Positions 27,301 through 36,323 of a stretch of DNA of 64,000 nucleotides are shown piece after piece; position 1 is the stretch's first letter; the number at the start of each line of letters is the position of its first letter. Location: NCBI GenBank assembly GCA_046349915.1, contig JAXMBL010000008.1:496001-560000 (forward strand), given 5' to 3'. The position numbers and the translations under genes were made by a program. The DNA is from CAIXSC01 sp046349915. GTDB lineage: Bacteria > Planctomycetota > Planctomycetia > Pirellulales > Pirellulaceae. The notes beneath the pieces were generated by a model. That model made no database searches and was not told where the DNA came from. It worked only from the letters and a program-made list of their open reading frames with translations.

Positions 27301-27612
27301 GTACGACGGACTTCCAGTCCGTCGATCTGCCTGGTGAACAGTCCCAGTGCAGATCAAACACCACAACTTGGACAGCGCCAGCTTCGGCGAGTTTACCGCT
27401 GTAGGAGGCGCAATTAGTTCAACCTCGGATGACACCGATGACACGGATAAGGACGGAGATAAGTCTCACATTTTGATTCAATTAGTGAGGATCAGTGAAG
27501 ATAAGTGTTCTTCTTTCTTAGGCGCAGGACGAGGACAAGGAACACTGATCTTCACTGATCGCCACTGATGGAATTCGCGTTCGAAGAGCGACGGACTAGA
27601 AGTCCGTCGTAC
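27301..27612. mobile_element. REP-bounded composite repeat element, copy B (312 bp)
   Basis: Same architecture as copy A: family-1 ends at 27301-27324 and 27589-27612, and an inner inverted repeat at 27485-27510 with 27540-27565. It begins 21 bp after the VOC gene stop. Its interior is closer to copy C than to copy A. Confidence 0.85.
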
Positions 27613-27665
27613 ACAAGACAAATTCTTCATTCCGCACTAACCTGATCTTCAGGAGCACAAACCTC

Positions 27666-28541
27666 ATGCGAGTTCTTGTCATCGTCAAGGCTACTAAGTC
27701 GTCGGAAGCAGGCGAGCTGCCCAGCACCGAGTTGTTAGCGGCCATGGGTCAGTACAACGAACAACTCGTTCAAGCTGGCATCATGGTGGAGGGCGCCGGT
27801 TTGACTCCTAGCAGTCGCGGTGCGAGGGTGCGGTTTTCCGGCGAGTCACGGACGGTGATCGATGGTCCTTTTGCCGAAACCAAAGAACTGATCGCCGGTT
27901 ATTGGGTGTGGAAAGTGGGTTCGCTGGCCGAGGCGATCGAGTGGGTGAAGAAATGTCCCAATCCAATGCCCGAGGAGTCGGAGATTGAAATTCGCCCATT
28001 CTATGAGTTTGAGGATTTTGGCGAGGCCTACACGCCTGAGTTGCGAGAGCGAGCCGCGGTCACTCATGCGCAGGCGGTCGGACTGCCTGCCCCGACTTTT
28101 CGCCAGGGGCCAGCACTTGTGCTCTCCGGGTTGAATGCCACGTATGACATGACAACGCGAGTGGGTATACCCGCGCACTGGGGCCGATTTGTGCCTCGAG
28201 TGATAGCGTTGACTCAAGGTCAGCTGGGCGACTCGTACGGAGTTTGCTGGAACACGGATGACGCGTGCCGCTTCGATTACTTGACCGCCGTGGAACTCCC
28301 CGCTTCCGTCACCGTGCCGGAGGACTTCGTCACGCTAAAAATTCCCGCCCGCCGCTACGCCGTATTTGTCCATGAAGGGCACGTATCCGCGATCCCTCAG
28401 ACCATCGACACGATCTGGACAAAGTGGGCGCCTCAATGCGAGTTGAAGATCGCTAAGGCCCCGTGCTTCGAACGCTACACTCCAGAGTTCAACGGCGCCA
28501 CCGGCATGGGAGGAATGGAATTCTGGATCCCGCTCGACTAA
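27666..28541 (+). CDS. DGPF (YCII) - GyrI-like effector-binding fusion protein
   Basis: A 291-residue two-domain protein. Residues 1-120 are a YCII/DGPF domain (IDGPFAETKELIAGYWVWKV, EIEIRPFYEFEDFGEAY). Residues about 135-291 are a GyrI-like/AraC effector-binding domain (YGVCWNTDDACRFDYLTAVE, IPARRYAVFVHEGHVSAIPQ, GGMEFWIPLD), which binds small hydrophobic ligands. AGGAG lies 8-12 nt upstream of the ATG. Fusion of the two domains suggests that the DGPF part acts on or senses a ligand held by the other half (inference). Last gene of the ECF42-linked group; composite repeat C starts 30 bp after the stop. Confidence 0.9.
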   Translation: MRVLVIVKATKSSEAGELPSTELLAAMGQYNEQLVQAGIMVEGAGLTPSSRGARVRFSGESRTVIDGPFAETKELIAGYWVWKVGSLAEAIEWVKKCPNPMPEESEIEIRPFYEFEDFGEAYTPELRERAAVTHAQAVGLPAPTFRQGPALVLSGLNATYDMTTRVGIPAHWGRFVPRVIALTQGQLGDSYGVCWNTDDACRFDYLTAVELPASVTVPEDFVTLKIPARRYAVFVHEGHVSAIPQTIDTIWTKWAPQCELKIAKAPCFERYTPEFNGATGMGGMEFWIPLD

Positions 28542-28570
28542 AGCCCCTCTTCGGGACAGCGACTTCCGAT

Positions 28571-28882
28571 ATACGACGGACTTCCAGTCCGTCGATCCGC
28601 CTAACGCACAGTCTCAATGCAGATCAAACACCACGAATTGGACAGCGGCAGGTTCGGCCATTTCACCGCTGTAGGAGACGCAACTAGTTCAGCCACGGAT
28701 GACACCGAAGGCACGGATAAGGACAGAGATAGATCTCACATCTTGATTCAATTGGTGAGGATCAGTGAAGATAAGTGTTCTTCATTCCTAGTTGCAGGGC
28801 AGGACAAGGAACACTGATCTTCACTAATCGTCACTGATGGAATTCGCATTCGAGGAGCGACGGACTGGGAAGTGCTTCGTAC
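28571..28882. mobile_element. REP-bounded composite repeat element, copy C (312 bp)
   Basis: Third copy, with more decayed ends (ATAC in place of GTAC on the left; the right stem carries several changes). The inner inverted repeat is at 28755-28780 with 28809-28834. It lies between the DGPF-GyrI gene and the sulfatase pair. Confidence 0.82.
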
Positions 28883-29022
28883 ATTATCGATTGGATGATC
28901 AACCAGGGGCCCGATTTTTATCCCTAGCCGACTCGCCCTCGCTCCTTCCGTCAGCACGCTCGGCGCGGCATGATGTGCGTTGCGGGAGATGCGGTTGTGG
29001 TTTCCTCAAGGCGGAGGCGATA

Positions 29023-30552
29023 ATGCGGCAGGCACAGTGCGATCGAGTCGGTTGGGTAATCATCGCGGCGTTCGTCCTCTCGTTTGGCTTGAGCGGCGGT
29101 TTGGCTCGATCATCGAGTGCGGAACAGCGGCCCGCGAACATACTCGTCTTTCTGACGGACGATCTTGGACGCTCCGATCTCGGCTGCTATGGCAGCTCGT
29201 TCTACGAAACGCCTCACCTCGATCAACTCGCGCGAGAGGGAGTGCGGTTCACGGACGCCTATGCCGCCTGCCCCGTCTGCTCGCCGACGCGAGCCAGTTT
29301 GATGACGGGACTGTGGCCACAGCGCACAGGGATCACGGACTATATTGGCGCCCCGCTGAAACCCGAAAATTGGAAGCGCAACACCGAGCTCTTGCCCGCA
29401 CCTTACACTGACCGTCTGGCGCTCGATTCGCCCACGCTCGCCAAATCGCTGAAAAAATCGGGCTATGCCACGTTCTTCGCCGGTAAATGGCATTTGGGGC
29501 CTGAAGGCTTCTGGCCCGAGAATCAAGGCTTTGACATTAACCGTGGCGGGATAGATCGAGGCGGTCCTTACGGTGGTAAGAAGTACTTTTCTCCCTACGG
29601 CAACCCTCGTTTGGAAGATGGCCCGCCCGGCGAACATCTGCCCGATCGGTTGGCGAGTGAAACGGCGAAATTCATCCAGCAGAATCGCGATCGCCCCTTC
29701 TTCGCCTATCTGTCCTTCTACTCGGTCCACACACCGCTGATGGCTCGCGAGGATCTGCGGCTCAAGTACGAAGCCAAGCGCAAACAGCTCAAGCTCGAGA
29801 CTCGCTGGGGACGCGAAGAGCCGCGCGACGTGCGTCTCGTCCAAGATCATGCTGTCTACGCTGGGATGGTCGAAGCCATGGATCAAGCGGTCGGCAAAGT
29901 GCTCGCCAAACTGGACGAGTTGCAACTGCGCGAGAACACCCTGGTCATCTTCACCAGCGATAACGGTGGACTCTCGACCAGCGAAGGCTGGCCCACATCC
30001 AATTTGCCGCTGCGAGCGGGCAAAGGGTGGATGTATGAAGGAGGGATTCGTGAACCGTTTTTGGTGCGCTGGCCAACCGTGATCAAACCGGGAGCGAAAG
30101 TCACGCCGGGCAGCGACTGCTCGACGCCCATCAGCAGTCCCGATCTATTCCCGACACTCATGGAAGCGGCCCATGCCCAGCCTGACGCTCAGCAGACTCG
30201 GGATGGCGTCAGTCTGGTTCCACTGCTACGCGGGGAATCCCTTCAGGAACGCGCGTTATTCTGGCACTACCCGCACTATGGCAATCAAGGCGGTGCGCCC
30301 GCCGCGGCGATCCGTCGAGGCGACTGGAAATTGATCCACTGGTACGAAGGAGATCGCCTGGAACTATTCCACCTGGCAAGCGATCTCGGCGAGCAGCATA
30401 ACGTCGCGGCCAAGGAACCGGAGCGAGTGGCGAAGCTTCGCGCCGAACTGGATCAATGGCGTGCTCAAGTCGGGGCCAAACTTCCCACTTCGAATCCAGC
30501 ATTCGACTCGAAGAAAACCAACGGACGTTTTGCGGCTCGCCCGCGGTCCTGA
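29023..30552 (+). CDS. Type I sulfatase (arylsulfatase family)
   Basis: A 509-residue secreted sulfatase. The start at ATG 29023 follows GGAGG and gives a normal signal peptide (VIIAAFVLSFGLSGG). Metal-binding TDD is at 45-47, and the formylglycine site is Cys86 in CSPTRASLMTG, matching C-x-P-x-R. Further motifs: FAGKWHLGPEGFWPE, FAYLSFYSVHTPLMA, VIFTSDNGG and REPFLVRWP. It hydrolyses sulfate esters, probably on polysaccharides, after export and activation by a formylglycine-generating enzyme not seen here. A second sulfatase follows after 32 bp, so the two are likely co-transcribed. Confidence 0.93.
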   Translation: MRQAQCDRVGWVIIAAFVLSFGLSGGLARSSSAEQRPANILVFLTDDLGRSDLGCYGSSFYETPHLDQLAREGVRFTDAYAACPVCSPTRASLMTGLWPQRTGITDYIGAPLKPENWKRNTELLPAPYTDRLALDSPTLAKSLKKSGYATFFAGKWHLGPEGFWPENQGFDINRGGIDRGGPYGGKKYFSPYGNPRLEDGPPGEHLPDRLASETAKFIQQNRDRPFFAYLSFYSVHTPLMAREDLRLKYEAKRKQLKLETRWGREEPRDVRLVQDHAVYAGMVEAMDQAVGKVLAKLDELQLRENTLVIFTSDNGGLSTSEGWPTSNLPLRAGKGWMYEGGIREPFLVRWPTVIKPGAKVTPGSDCSTPISSPDLFPTLMEAAHAQPDAQQTRDGVSLVPLLRGESLQERALFWHYPHYGNQGGAPAAAIRRGDWKLIHWYEGDRLELFHLASDLGEQHNVAAKEPERVAKLRAELDQWRAQVGAKLPTSNPAFDSKKTNGRFAARPRS

Positions 30553-30584
30553 CTCAATGTCAATCATCGTCCGCGGAGAGTCCC

Positions 30585-31973
30585 ATGCTAAATCGTTGTG
30601 GCTGCTGGCTACTGCTCCCCACGTTACTCACCCTGACCATATCGGCGAGCGGCGATCAAGCCAACTCGCCGCCGACGCGCCGTCCGAACTTCTTGGTCAT
30701 CTTGACCGACGATCATGGCTGCGGCGACGTATCCGCGTACGGTGAATCGGACGTGCGTTCACCGCACATTGATTCGCTAGCCCGCGACGGCATGTTGTTC
30801 ACATCGATGCGAGCCAACGCCACTGTCTGCTCGCCCTCGCGAGCCGCACTGCTGACCGGTCGCTATGCGGATCGTGTCGGCGTACCAGGAGTCATTCGCA
30901 CTCGTCCCGAAGATTCGTGGGGCTATTTCGATCCTTCCGTGCCGACGCTGGCCGATGAACTGCGCAAGGCAGGTTACCACACGGCCATCGTCGGCAAATG
31001 GCATTTGGGGCTCGAATCACCCAATTTGCCGAACGAACGAGGCTTCGATCTCTTTCACGGCTTCCTCGGCGACATGATGGACAACTACTGGACTCATCTC
31101 CGCCATGGGCAGAATTATCTCCGTCGCAACGTGGAAGTGATTTCGCCCACGGGTCACGCCACCGATTTGTTTACGGACTGGGCCATCGAGTATGTGAAGG
31201 AGCGAGCCAAGACGCCGGAGAGGCCTTTCTTCCTTTATCTGGCCTACAATGCACCTCACTTCCCGATCGAACCGCCCGAGGATTGGCTCCAGCGTGTGCG
31301 CCAGCGGGCCCCGGAGCTTGCCGAACCTCGAGCCCGCAATGTCGCATTAGTTGAACATCTAGACGACGGCATTGGAAAAGTGCTAGCGGGCCTGCGTGCG
31401 GCAGGGATGGAAAATGACACGCTGGTCTTTTTCACCTCGGACAATGGAGGTTCGTTGCCTCACGCACAAAGCAATGGACCCTGGCGAGATGGCAAGCAAA
31501 GTCATTACGACGGCGGCCTGCGAGTCCCCTTCTTAGCGAAGTGGCCGGGACACATCACGGCAGGTTCGAAGAGTGATTACACGGGACTCAGCTTCGACAT
31601 TTTCCCCACATGCCTCGAACTGGCGGGAGTCGATCGTTCAACCCAATTGGACGCAGTCAGCCTCGTCCCCCTGTTGGCCGGTCAGTCGCTCGCCACAGAA
31701 CGCGAACTCTATTTCGTCCGCCGCGAAGGAGGACCAACCTATGGCGGCAAAGCGTACGAAGCGATCATTCGCGGCCCGTGGAAGCTCCTGCAAAACGACC
31801 CCTATCATCCGCTCGAGCTCTACAACCTACGCAACGACCCGCAAGAAAAAACCAATCTGGCCACGACGAACCGCAAGCAATTACTGGAGCTCAACACGGC
31901 TCTGCGAGCCCACATTCAGCGAGGCGGATCGACACCGTGGCAGCGACCGCAGGGAGCGGTTCCCGCGCGATGA
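30585..31973 (+). CDS. Type I sulfatase
   Basis: A 462-residue secreted sulfatase starting at ATG 30585, where a signal peptide begins (CGCWLLLPTLLTLTISASG). The longer frame overlaps the upstream sulfatase. TDDHGCGDVS carries the metal-binding Asp pair, and the formylglycine Cys82 is in CSPSRAALLTGRYADR. IVGKWHLGLE, FLYLAYNAPHFPIEPPEDW, VFFTSDNGGSLPH and RVPFLAKWPG follow. Its stop overlaps the start of the GIY-YIG gene (ATGA). The difference from the neighbouring sulfatase suggests distinct sulfate positions on one substrate (inference). Confidence 0.93.
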   Translation: MLNRCGCWLLLPTLLTLTISASGDQANSPPTRRPNFLVILTDDHGCGDVSAYGESDVRSPHIDSLARDGMLFTSMRANATVCSPSRAALLTGRYADRVGVPGVIRTRPEDSWGYFDPSVPTLADELRKAGYHTAIVGKWHLGLESPNLPNERGFDLFHGFLGDMMDNYWTHLRHGQNYLRRNVEVISPTGHATDLFTDWAIEYVKERAKTPERPFFLYLAYNAPHFPIEPPEDWLQRVRQRAPELAEPRARNVALVEHLDDGIGKVLAGLRAAGMENDTLVFFTSDNGGSLPHAQSNGPWRDGKQSHYDGGLRVPFLAKWPGHITAGSKSDYTGLSFDIFPTCLELAGVDRSTQLDAVSLVPLLAGQSLATERELYFVRREGGPTYGGKAYEAIIRGPWKLLQNDPYHPLELYNLRNDPQEKTNLATTNRKQLLELNTALRAHIQRGGSTPWQRPQGAVPAR

Positions 31974-32266
31974 GCGACTCGAGTACCAAGAGTTCATGGT
32001 GGGTCTATATCGTGCGTTGCTCGGACCGCTCGCTCTACACCGGCATTGCGACCGACGTGCAGCGTCGAGTTGCTCAACACAACGACGGCAAAGGCGCTCG
32101 ATACACGCGCGGCCGCCGCCCCGTGTCGCTGGTTTATTGCGAGACTCAAGATTCTCGCAGCGCCGCATCGCGCCGTGAAGCCGAAATCAAGTCGCTGTCC
32201 CGCACCGCGAAAGAGACTTTGATTTGCGCTCGCCAGACGACAGGTAAACCAGCCGACGATTACTAA
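31970..32266 (+). CDS. GIY-YIG nuclease superfamily protein (UPF0213-like)
   Basis: A 98-residue protein beginning at ATG 31970, sharing ATGA with the sulfatase stop. The single domain reads WWVYIVRCSDRSLYTGIATD, VQRRVAQHN, KGARYTRGRRPVSLVY and ASRREAEIKSLSR; these contain the VYI...YTG core, the catalytic Arg and the metal-binding Glu of small stand-alone GIY-YIG proteins. Such proteins are common single-copy genes of unclear function, possibly in DNA processing, and have no known link to sulfatases. A family-1 repeat begins 2 bp after the stop. Confidence 0.93.
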   Translation: MSDSSTKSSWWVYIVRCSDRSLYTGIATDVQRRVAQHNDGKGARYTRGRRPVSLVYCETQDSRSAASRREAEIKSLSRTAKETLICARQTTGKPADDY

Positions 32267-32267
32267 C

Positions 32268-32490
32268 GTACGACGGAATTCCAGTCCGTCGTACAGGGGT
32301 CGCTCGGCCGGCAACGCTTCTCGCTGCGGCAAAGCGGCGGGTCCGCTCGCGAAGCGAGCGGGCTACGTAGCCATCTCGCTTCGCGAGATGAACCGCCGGC
32401 CCGCCTTCAGTGCGAAACGTTGTCGGCGGGCGGAATTCGATACCGCGCGGCCAGTAAGGAGGGAATCGACGGACTGGAAGTCCGTCGTAC
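32268..32490. repeat. Repeat cluster with families 1, 3 and 4
   Basis: Between the convergent GIY-YIG and PPC genes lie a fully palindromic family-1 copy (32268-32294, GTAC on both ends), a family-3 hairpin (32343-32361, CCGCTCGC/GAA/GCGAGCGG), a family-4 hairpin (32372-32390, CATCTCGC/TTC/GCGAGATG) and an inverted family-1 copy (32467-32490). Families 3 and 4 are back to back and share one GTAG-CC/GG-CTAC junction. Confidence 0.88.
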
Positions 32491-32513
32491 AAAGGGGGCT
32501 CGGACGATCTTGC

Positions 32514-34790
32514 TCACTTCTTGGGTAGAGCGTTCGCTTCGCGGCGCGGAGGAGCTTGCTTGTTCGACGCGACATACGCGATGGCGGGCAAGTAGCCGTA
32601 GTCGGATCGCCACGGTTTGGGGTTGGGATTATCTTTCGTCGCGGCGGGGGTCGACATTCGATAGGCGTACAGCAACAGATTGCCTCGCGTACCGGCCGCT
32701 ACTTTGTCGCCGTCTGTCTTGAGTTTCAATGCCCACAGACCGCCGCCTGCCGTCTCGACTTCGGCCGTAATTCCCTTCGGTTCCTTCACCTCGATCTTCA
32801 CTTCGCTGGCCGCCACATTCTTGCCGGTCACTCGCAAGGGCACCACCGTTTCGCCACTCCTCGTCAAGGCGACAGAGGTTACCGCCGCCTGAAATGGCGG
32901 CGAGCCCGCGGGCGAACCTCGCACCAACAGATGCCACTGCTCCACGGGAACCAAATGCCGCCACAGAAAAGCTTGCATCATGTCTTCGGCGGGGACCGCT
33001 GGGCGAGTCAACAAGGAGCGTGAGTTCTTGAGACGTGCTCGACCAACCATGCTCAAAGGCAAAGGCGTCGTCGGAGCATTCACGGGGATCGAGAGCGTTA
33101 ACGTCATACGATTCACGGAACCGGGCACGATGGCGCCCGACAAGGAAAAGCCCGGCGGTGCATCGACCAACGCCAACTCAATGTCGTCGTCGAAATCTAA
33201 CTCGCGGAGCGCATGGACCGTGATCGGCGTCACGGAACCTGGGCGAGCAAGAATGCTCGACGGAGTCACTCGCAAGTCGAAATCGACCTTGGGCGGACGC
33301 ACGTAAACTCGATAGACAAACTCGCTCCCCCCTTCCCCCTGCGTATCGCCAATTCGCAACCAGGCTCCCGAGGAAGGCACATTCGCCACCAATCGTGAAT
33401 CCGCATGATGCGTCAGCAATCCTTGCGTCTTGTCTTCATAGTCGTCATTGAACGCCAGTTCCTTGCCGCGCATGTCGGTCAACTGAATGTAGGCGTCGAG
33501 CGGCGAGCCGTGGCGGCGAGCGTAGACTTCGACCATGACTTTGCCGGAACCTGAGAGCCGAAACACGTCTTCATCTCCCGGCTGATCGATCCTGCCATTT
33601 ACGATCGCCGGAAAAGCTAGCCGCTGAGCGGATTCGAGGGAATCGTTCGGTTCCTTGTCAAAAACCTCAGGAAACGAGTCCATTCGCAAAGGCACTCGCA
33701 CTGACCGACCATCTCCCTGGTCGACGGTATGCCACTGAAACGGCTGAATCTGACGAAACCCCACCGACTTCGTCGTCAGCGTGCGATTCTCGAGATTCCA
33801 TCCTGCCAACTGAATCTGAGTCCGCTCGTCCCAAGGCGCTCCCAACGGAAAAACGCTGGTCACGAACGGAATCTCGCCGACCGTCAATCGATAGACAAAG
33901 TCCTCGCGGCCGCGATGGAGCCCGTCACGCACCTGCACCGAGTAGCGATCGTCGCTCGGCACCTCGAAGTACACGACGGGGTCTTGGTGAAAATGAAACG
34001 CGGTCGTGACAGGAATCTCCGCTCCCTTGCTATCAAACAGCATCAATGACGGTTGAAACCAGCCGGGCACGGCATCAGCCAGGTACGGAATCACCTCGCG
34101 AGCACCCGCGATCAGCACTAACTTCTGCCCTTTCTTGGCCGAGAATGAAAACCGATCGACATCTCCAGGCATGATCCGCCCGTTGACCACGGCGGGCAAT
34201 TGGTCGAGCGACCTGTCGGCCACGACATCGTTGGGTTCCACTTCTTGGATTTCAGGATACTGACCAACATGAATCCAGAGTGGATTCGAGATGGCCGCTT
34301 CGTCGACCAATCGCAACTCGCGCCGACCATAAGTCGCATCGTCGGCAATGGTCACTCGGATCGTCAGTTCCTCCTCCAACTGTTCATTGGGTTGGCGCTT
34401 CGAATCTCGCTGGCGCTCACGATACAATTCCATTTCGCGCAGTTGTTCCGCTGTCACTCCGGCCGCGCGCGCCACCGCTTCGGCGGTGGGATTCGCTTGC
34501 CCGTCTTCGATCAACTTTTCACGAGCCTCGTCGAGCGCCATCCGCAGCTGGTTGTACTCGCCCGGCGTGAGTCCACGATACCAACGCACGATCTCTGCTT
34601 TCACGCCTCCGCCAGCGACATAAGCGCCTTGCACCTTCTTCAGGTATTGACCTCCGAGGACAATCTCGCAGGTCTCGCCGCGTCGAGCGCCAGCGGGAAA
34701 GGCGTACGCCAAATGCGGCGGCGCAGCCGGTTGCGAAGTCAACGTCGTGGGCAACAGCGCGAGAACCCCCCAGAGCCCCACGGTACTCAT
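32514..34790 (-). CDS. Secreted protein with pre-peptidase C-terminal (PPC) domains
   Basis: A 758-residue protein with a short N-terminal hydrophobic leader. Two PPC-type beta-sandwiches are recognisable: IMPGDVDRFSFSAKKGQKLV (about 210-300) and RIDQPGDEDVFRLSGSGKVM (about 395-500), each preceded by EPND. A basic, charged helical part (QLREMELYRERQRDSKRQPN, about 110-140) precedes them. PPC domains are extracellular, non-catalytic modules in exported proteins. Its start shares ATGA with the DUF1501 stop, so the two are coupled. No peptidase domain is present. It is often the last member of DUF1549-DUF1501 operons in planctomycetes. Confidence 0.85.
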   Translation of the reverse strand: MSTVGLWGVLALLPTTLTSQPAAPPHLAYAFPAGARRGETCEIVLGGQYLKKVQGAYVAGGGVKAEIVRWYRGLTPGEYNQLRMALDEAREKLIEDGQANPTAEAVARAAGVTAEQLREMELYRERQRDSKRQPNEQLEEELTIRVTIADDATYGRRELRLVDEAAISNPLWIHVGQYPEIQEVEPNDVVADRSLDQLPAVVNGRIMPGDVDRFSFSAKKGQKLVLIAGAREVIPYLADAVPGWFQPSLMLFDSKGAEIPVTTAFHFHQDPVVYFEVPSDDRYSVQVRDGLHRGREDFVYRLTVGEIPFVTSVFPLGAPWDERTQIQLAGWNLENRTLTTKSVGFRQIQPFQWHTVDQGDGRSVRVPLRMDSFPEVFDKEPNDSLESAQRLAFPAIVNGRIDQPGDEDVFRLSGSGKVMVEVYARRHGSPLDAYIQLTDMRGKELAFNDDYEDKTQGLLTHHADSRLVANVPSSGAWLRIGDTQGEGGSEFVYRVYVRPPKVDFDLRVTPSSILARPGSVTPITVHALRELDFDDDIELALVDAPPGFSLSGAIVPGSVNRMTLTLSIPVNAPTTPLPLSMVGRARLKNSRSLLTRPAVPAEDMMQAFLWRHLVPVEQWHLLVRGSPAGSPPFQAAVTSVALTRSGETVVPLRVTGKNVAASEVKIEVKEPKGITAEVETAGGGLWALKLKTDGDKVAAGTRGNLLLYAYRMSTPAATKDNPNPKPWRSDYGYLPAIAYVASNKQAPPRREANALPKK

Positions 34791-36244
34791 GACATCAGCT
34801 CCTTCAGTCGTCCCGCCGATGGCATCCCTTCGTCCTCGCCAGGCGTGGCACGAATAAAGTCGCCACGAGGATGAGGCAGACCGGCCTCCGGATCGATCCC
34901 TACCAACTCGTACAATGTTCCAATCAAATCACCGGGATAGACCGGACGACTCTTCACCGATTCGGCCCGCGAGTCGGTTTCGCCAACCACTCGTCCTCCT
35001 TGGATTCCACCGCCCGCGATCAGCGACGAAAAGACCGCGCCGAAATGGTGTCGACCGCCATTCCAAGGCGACTCGTTCGCCACTCGCGGCGTTCGACCGA
35101 ATTCGCCAATGCACCAGACAATCGTGGAATCCAACAACCCGCGGTCGGCTAAGTCGGCCAGCAAGGTCGCGATCCCGCGGTCGAGATCGGGGAGCTTCCG
35201 ACGCATCGCCGCAAAATGCTCCTTGTGCGTATCCCAGCCGCCGTCGTTAATCGTGATGAACTTGGCGCCGCGCTCGACGAGTCGCCGTGCGGCGAGACAC
35301 GACTGACCGAAACGAGTTCGTCCGTATCGCTGCCGCAACTCGTCCTTTTCCACATTCAGATTAAAGACCTGTCCCGCATCCCCCAGCATCAAGTCGTACG
35401 CATGTTCGCGCGACTTAGCCGCGACGGCTAATGACGAGTCGCCTGGCAACGCGCGGTGCAGGGCATTCACTCGCTGCAACAGCTCGCGACGCTCTCGCTG
35501 CCGGTCGTCCGACAAATCGGGCGACACAATCCCCTCGACCGTGAACCGACCCGCGTTGGGGTCGCCGCCTGTCGCGAATGGCTTGTATCGAAGCCCAAGA
35601 AATCCGGCCTCCGAGAAGCGACCTTGAGGCTGAGTGAGCACGACGTAAGGAGGAATCAGATTCTCTTTCGCACGCGACTCGTCTTGAGCATGTTCTCCGG
35701 CGCCTGCGACGCCACGCGCCTCTTTCGCCGCCGCGCTTGCATCGACCGCAGGCATTCCCTTGAAGGCCGTCACCACGGCGCCGACAGCTGGAAACACGAG
35801 CCGCCCGGGGTTTCTGCCTGTCTGCGTGAGATACGAGGCTGTTTCGTGGCCGTTGTCGCCATGCGTGACCGTGCGGATCAGCGAGTACTTGTCCGCTAAC
35901 TTGGCAAGTTCCGGCAAGAGCTCGCCAATGCGAATTCCCTCGACGTTCGTCGCACAGGTCCCGCGCAGCGGACCGGTGAAATCGCTCCCCGCATCGGGTT
36001 TTGGGTCGAAGGTATCAATGTGAGGCGGCCCACCTCCCAACCAAATCTGAATCACCGCCTTCGCCTTGCCCTCGACGGCCCTGGGAGGTGCGTCGGGGTC
36101 GCGTCCGGCGCTGTTCGGCGGCGAGTCCGCGGCGAGCAGCCGACCAGCCAACGCCAACACCGAGGCGTGCAGAGCGCTCGAACAGAGCCAGCGTCGTCGA
36201 TCCAGCCACTCGTTTTCGTTCCCTGAGAATTTCCCGCGTTCCAT
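34787..36244 (-). CDS. DUF1501 Tat-exported protein
   Basis: A 485-residue protein. The start at 36244 has GAGGGAG 8 nt upstream; the frame to 36310 is longer but lacks that support. A Tat-like leader (DRRRWLCSSALHASVLALAG) is followed by DUF1501 motifs VIQIWLGGGPPHIDTFDPKP, YSLIRTVTHGDNGHETASYL, KFITINDGGWDTHKEHFAAM, IVWCIGEFGRTP and GRHHFGAVFSSLIAGGGIQGG. The Asp/His-rich motifs resemble the metal site of the alkaline phosphatase/sulfatase fold. It lies 79 bp downstream of the DUF1549/1553 gene, its usual partner, and overlaps the PPC gene by 4 bp. Confidence 0.92.
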   Translation of the reverse strand: MERGKFSGNENEWLDRRRWLCSSALHASVLALAGRLLAADSPPNSAGRDPDAPPRAVEGKAKAVIQIWLGGGPPHIDTFDPKPDAGSDFTGPLRGTCATNVEGIRIGELLPELAKLADKYSLIRTVTHGDNGHETASYLTQTGRNPGRLVFPAVGAVVTAFKGMPAVDASAAAKEARGVAGAGEHAQDESRAKENLIPPYVVLTQPQGRFSEAGFLGLRYKPFATGGDPNAGRFTVEGIVSPDLSDDRQRERRELLQRVNALHRALPGDSSLAVAAKSREHAYDLMLGDAGQVFNLNVEKDELRQRYGRTRFGQSCLAARRLVERGAKFITINDGGWDTHKEHFAAMRRKLPDLDRGIATLLADLADRGLLDSTIVWCIGEFGRTPRVANESPWNGGRHHFGAVFSSLIAGGGIQGGRVVGETDSRAESVKSRPVYPGDLIGTLYELVGIDPEAGLPHPRGDFIRATPGEDEGMPSAGRLKELMS

Positions 36245-36323
36245 GGCTACGACTCCCTCTCTTGAGAGTGATGTGCGAAGAATGCTCGCGGCATCCCGCA
36301 CATCCTCCACCCCACCCGCACTC

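Noticed and set aside
31970..32266. GIY-YIG protein as the mobilising enzyme of the repeats
   Set aside because: Stand-alone UPF0213-like GIY-YIG proteins are widespread and are not known to move REP elements; adjacency to a repeat is shared by many other genes here.
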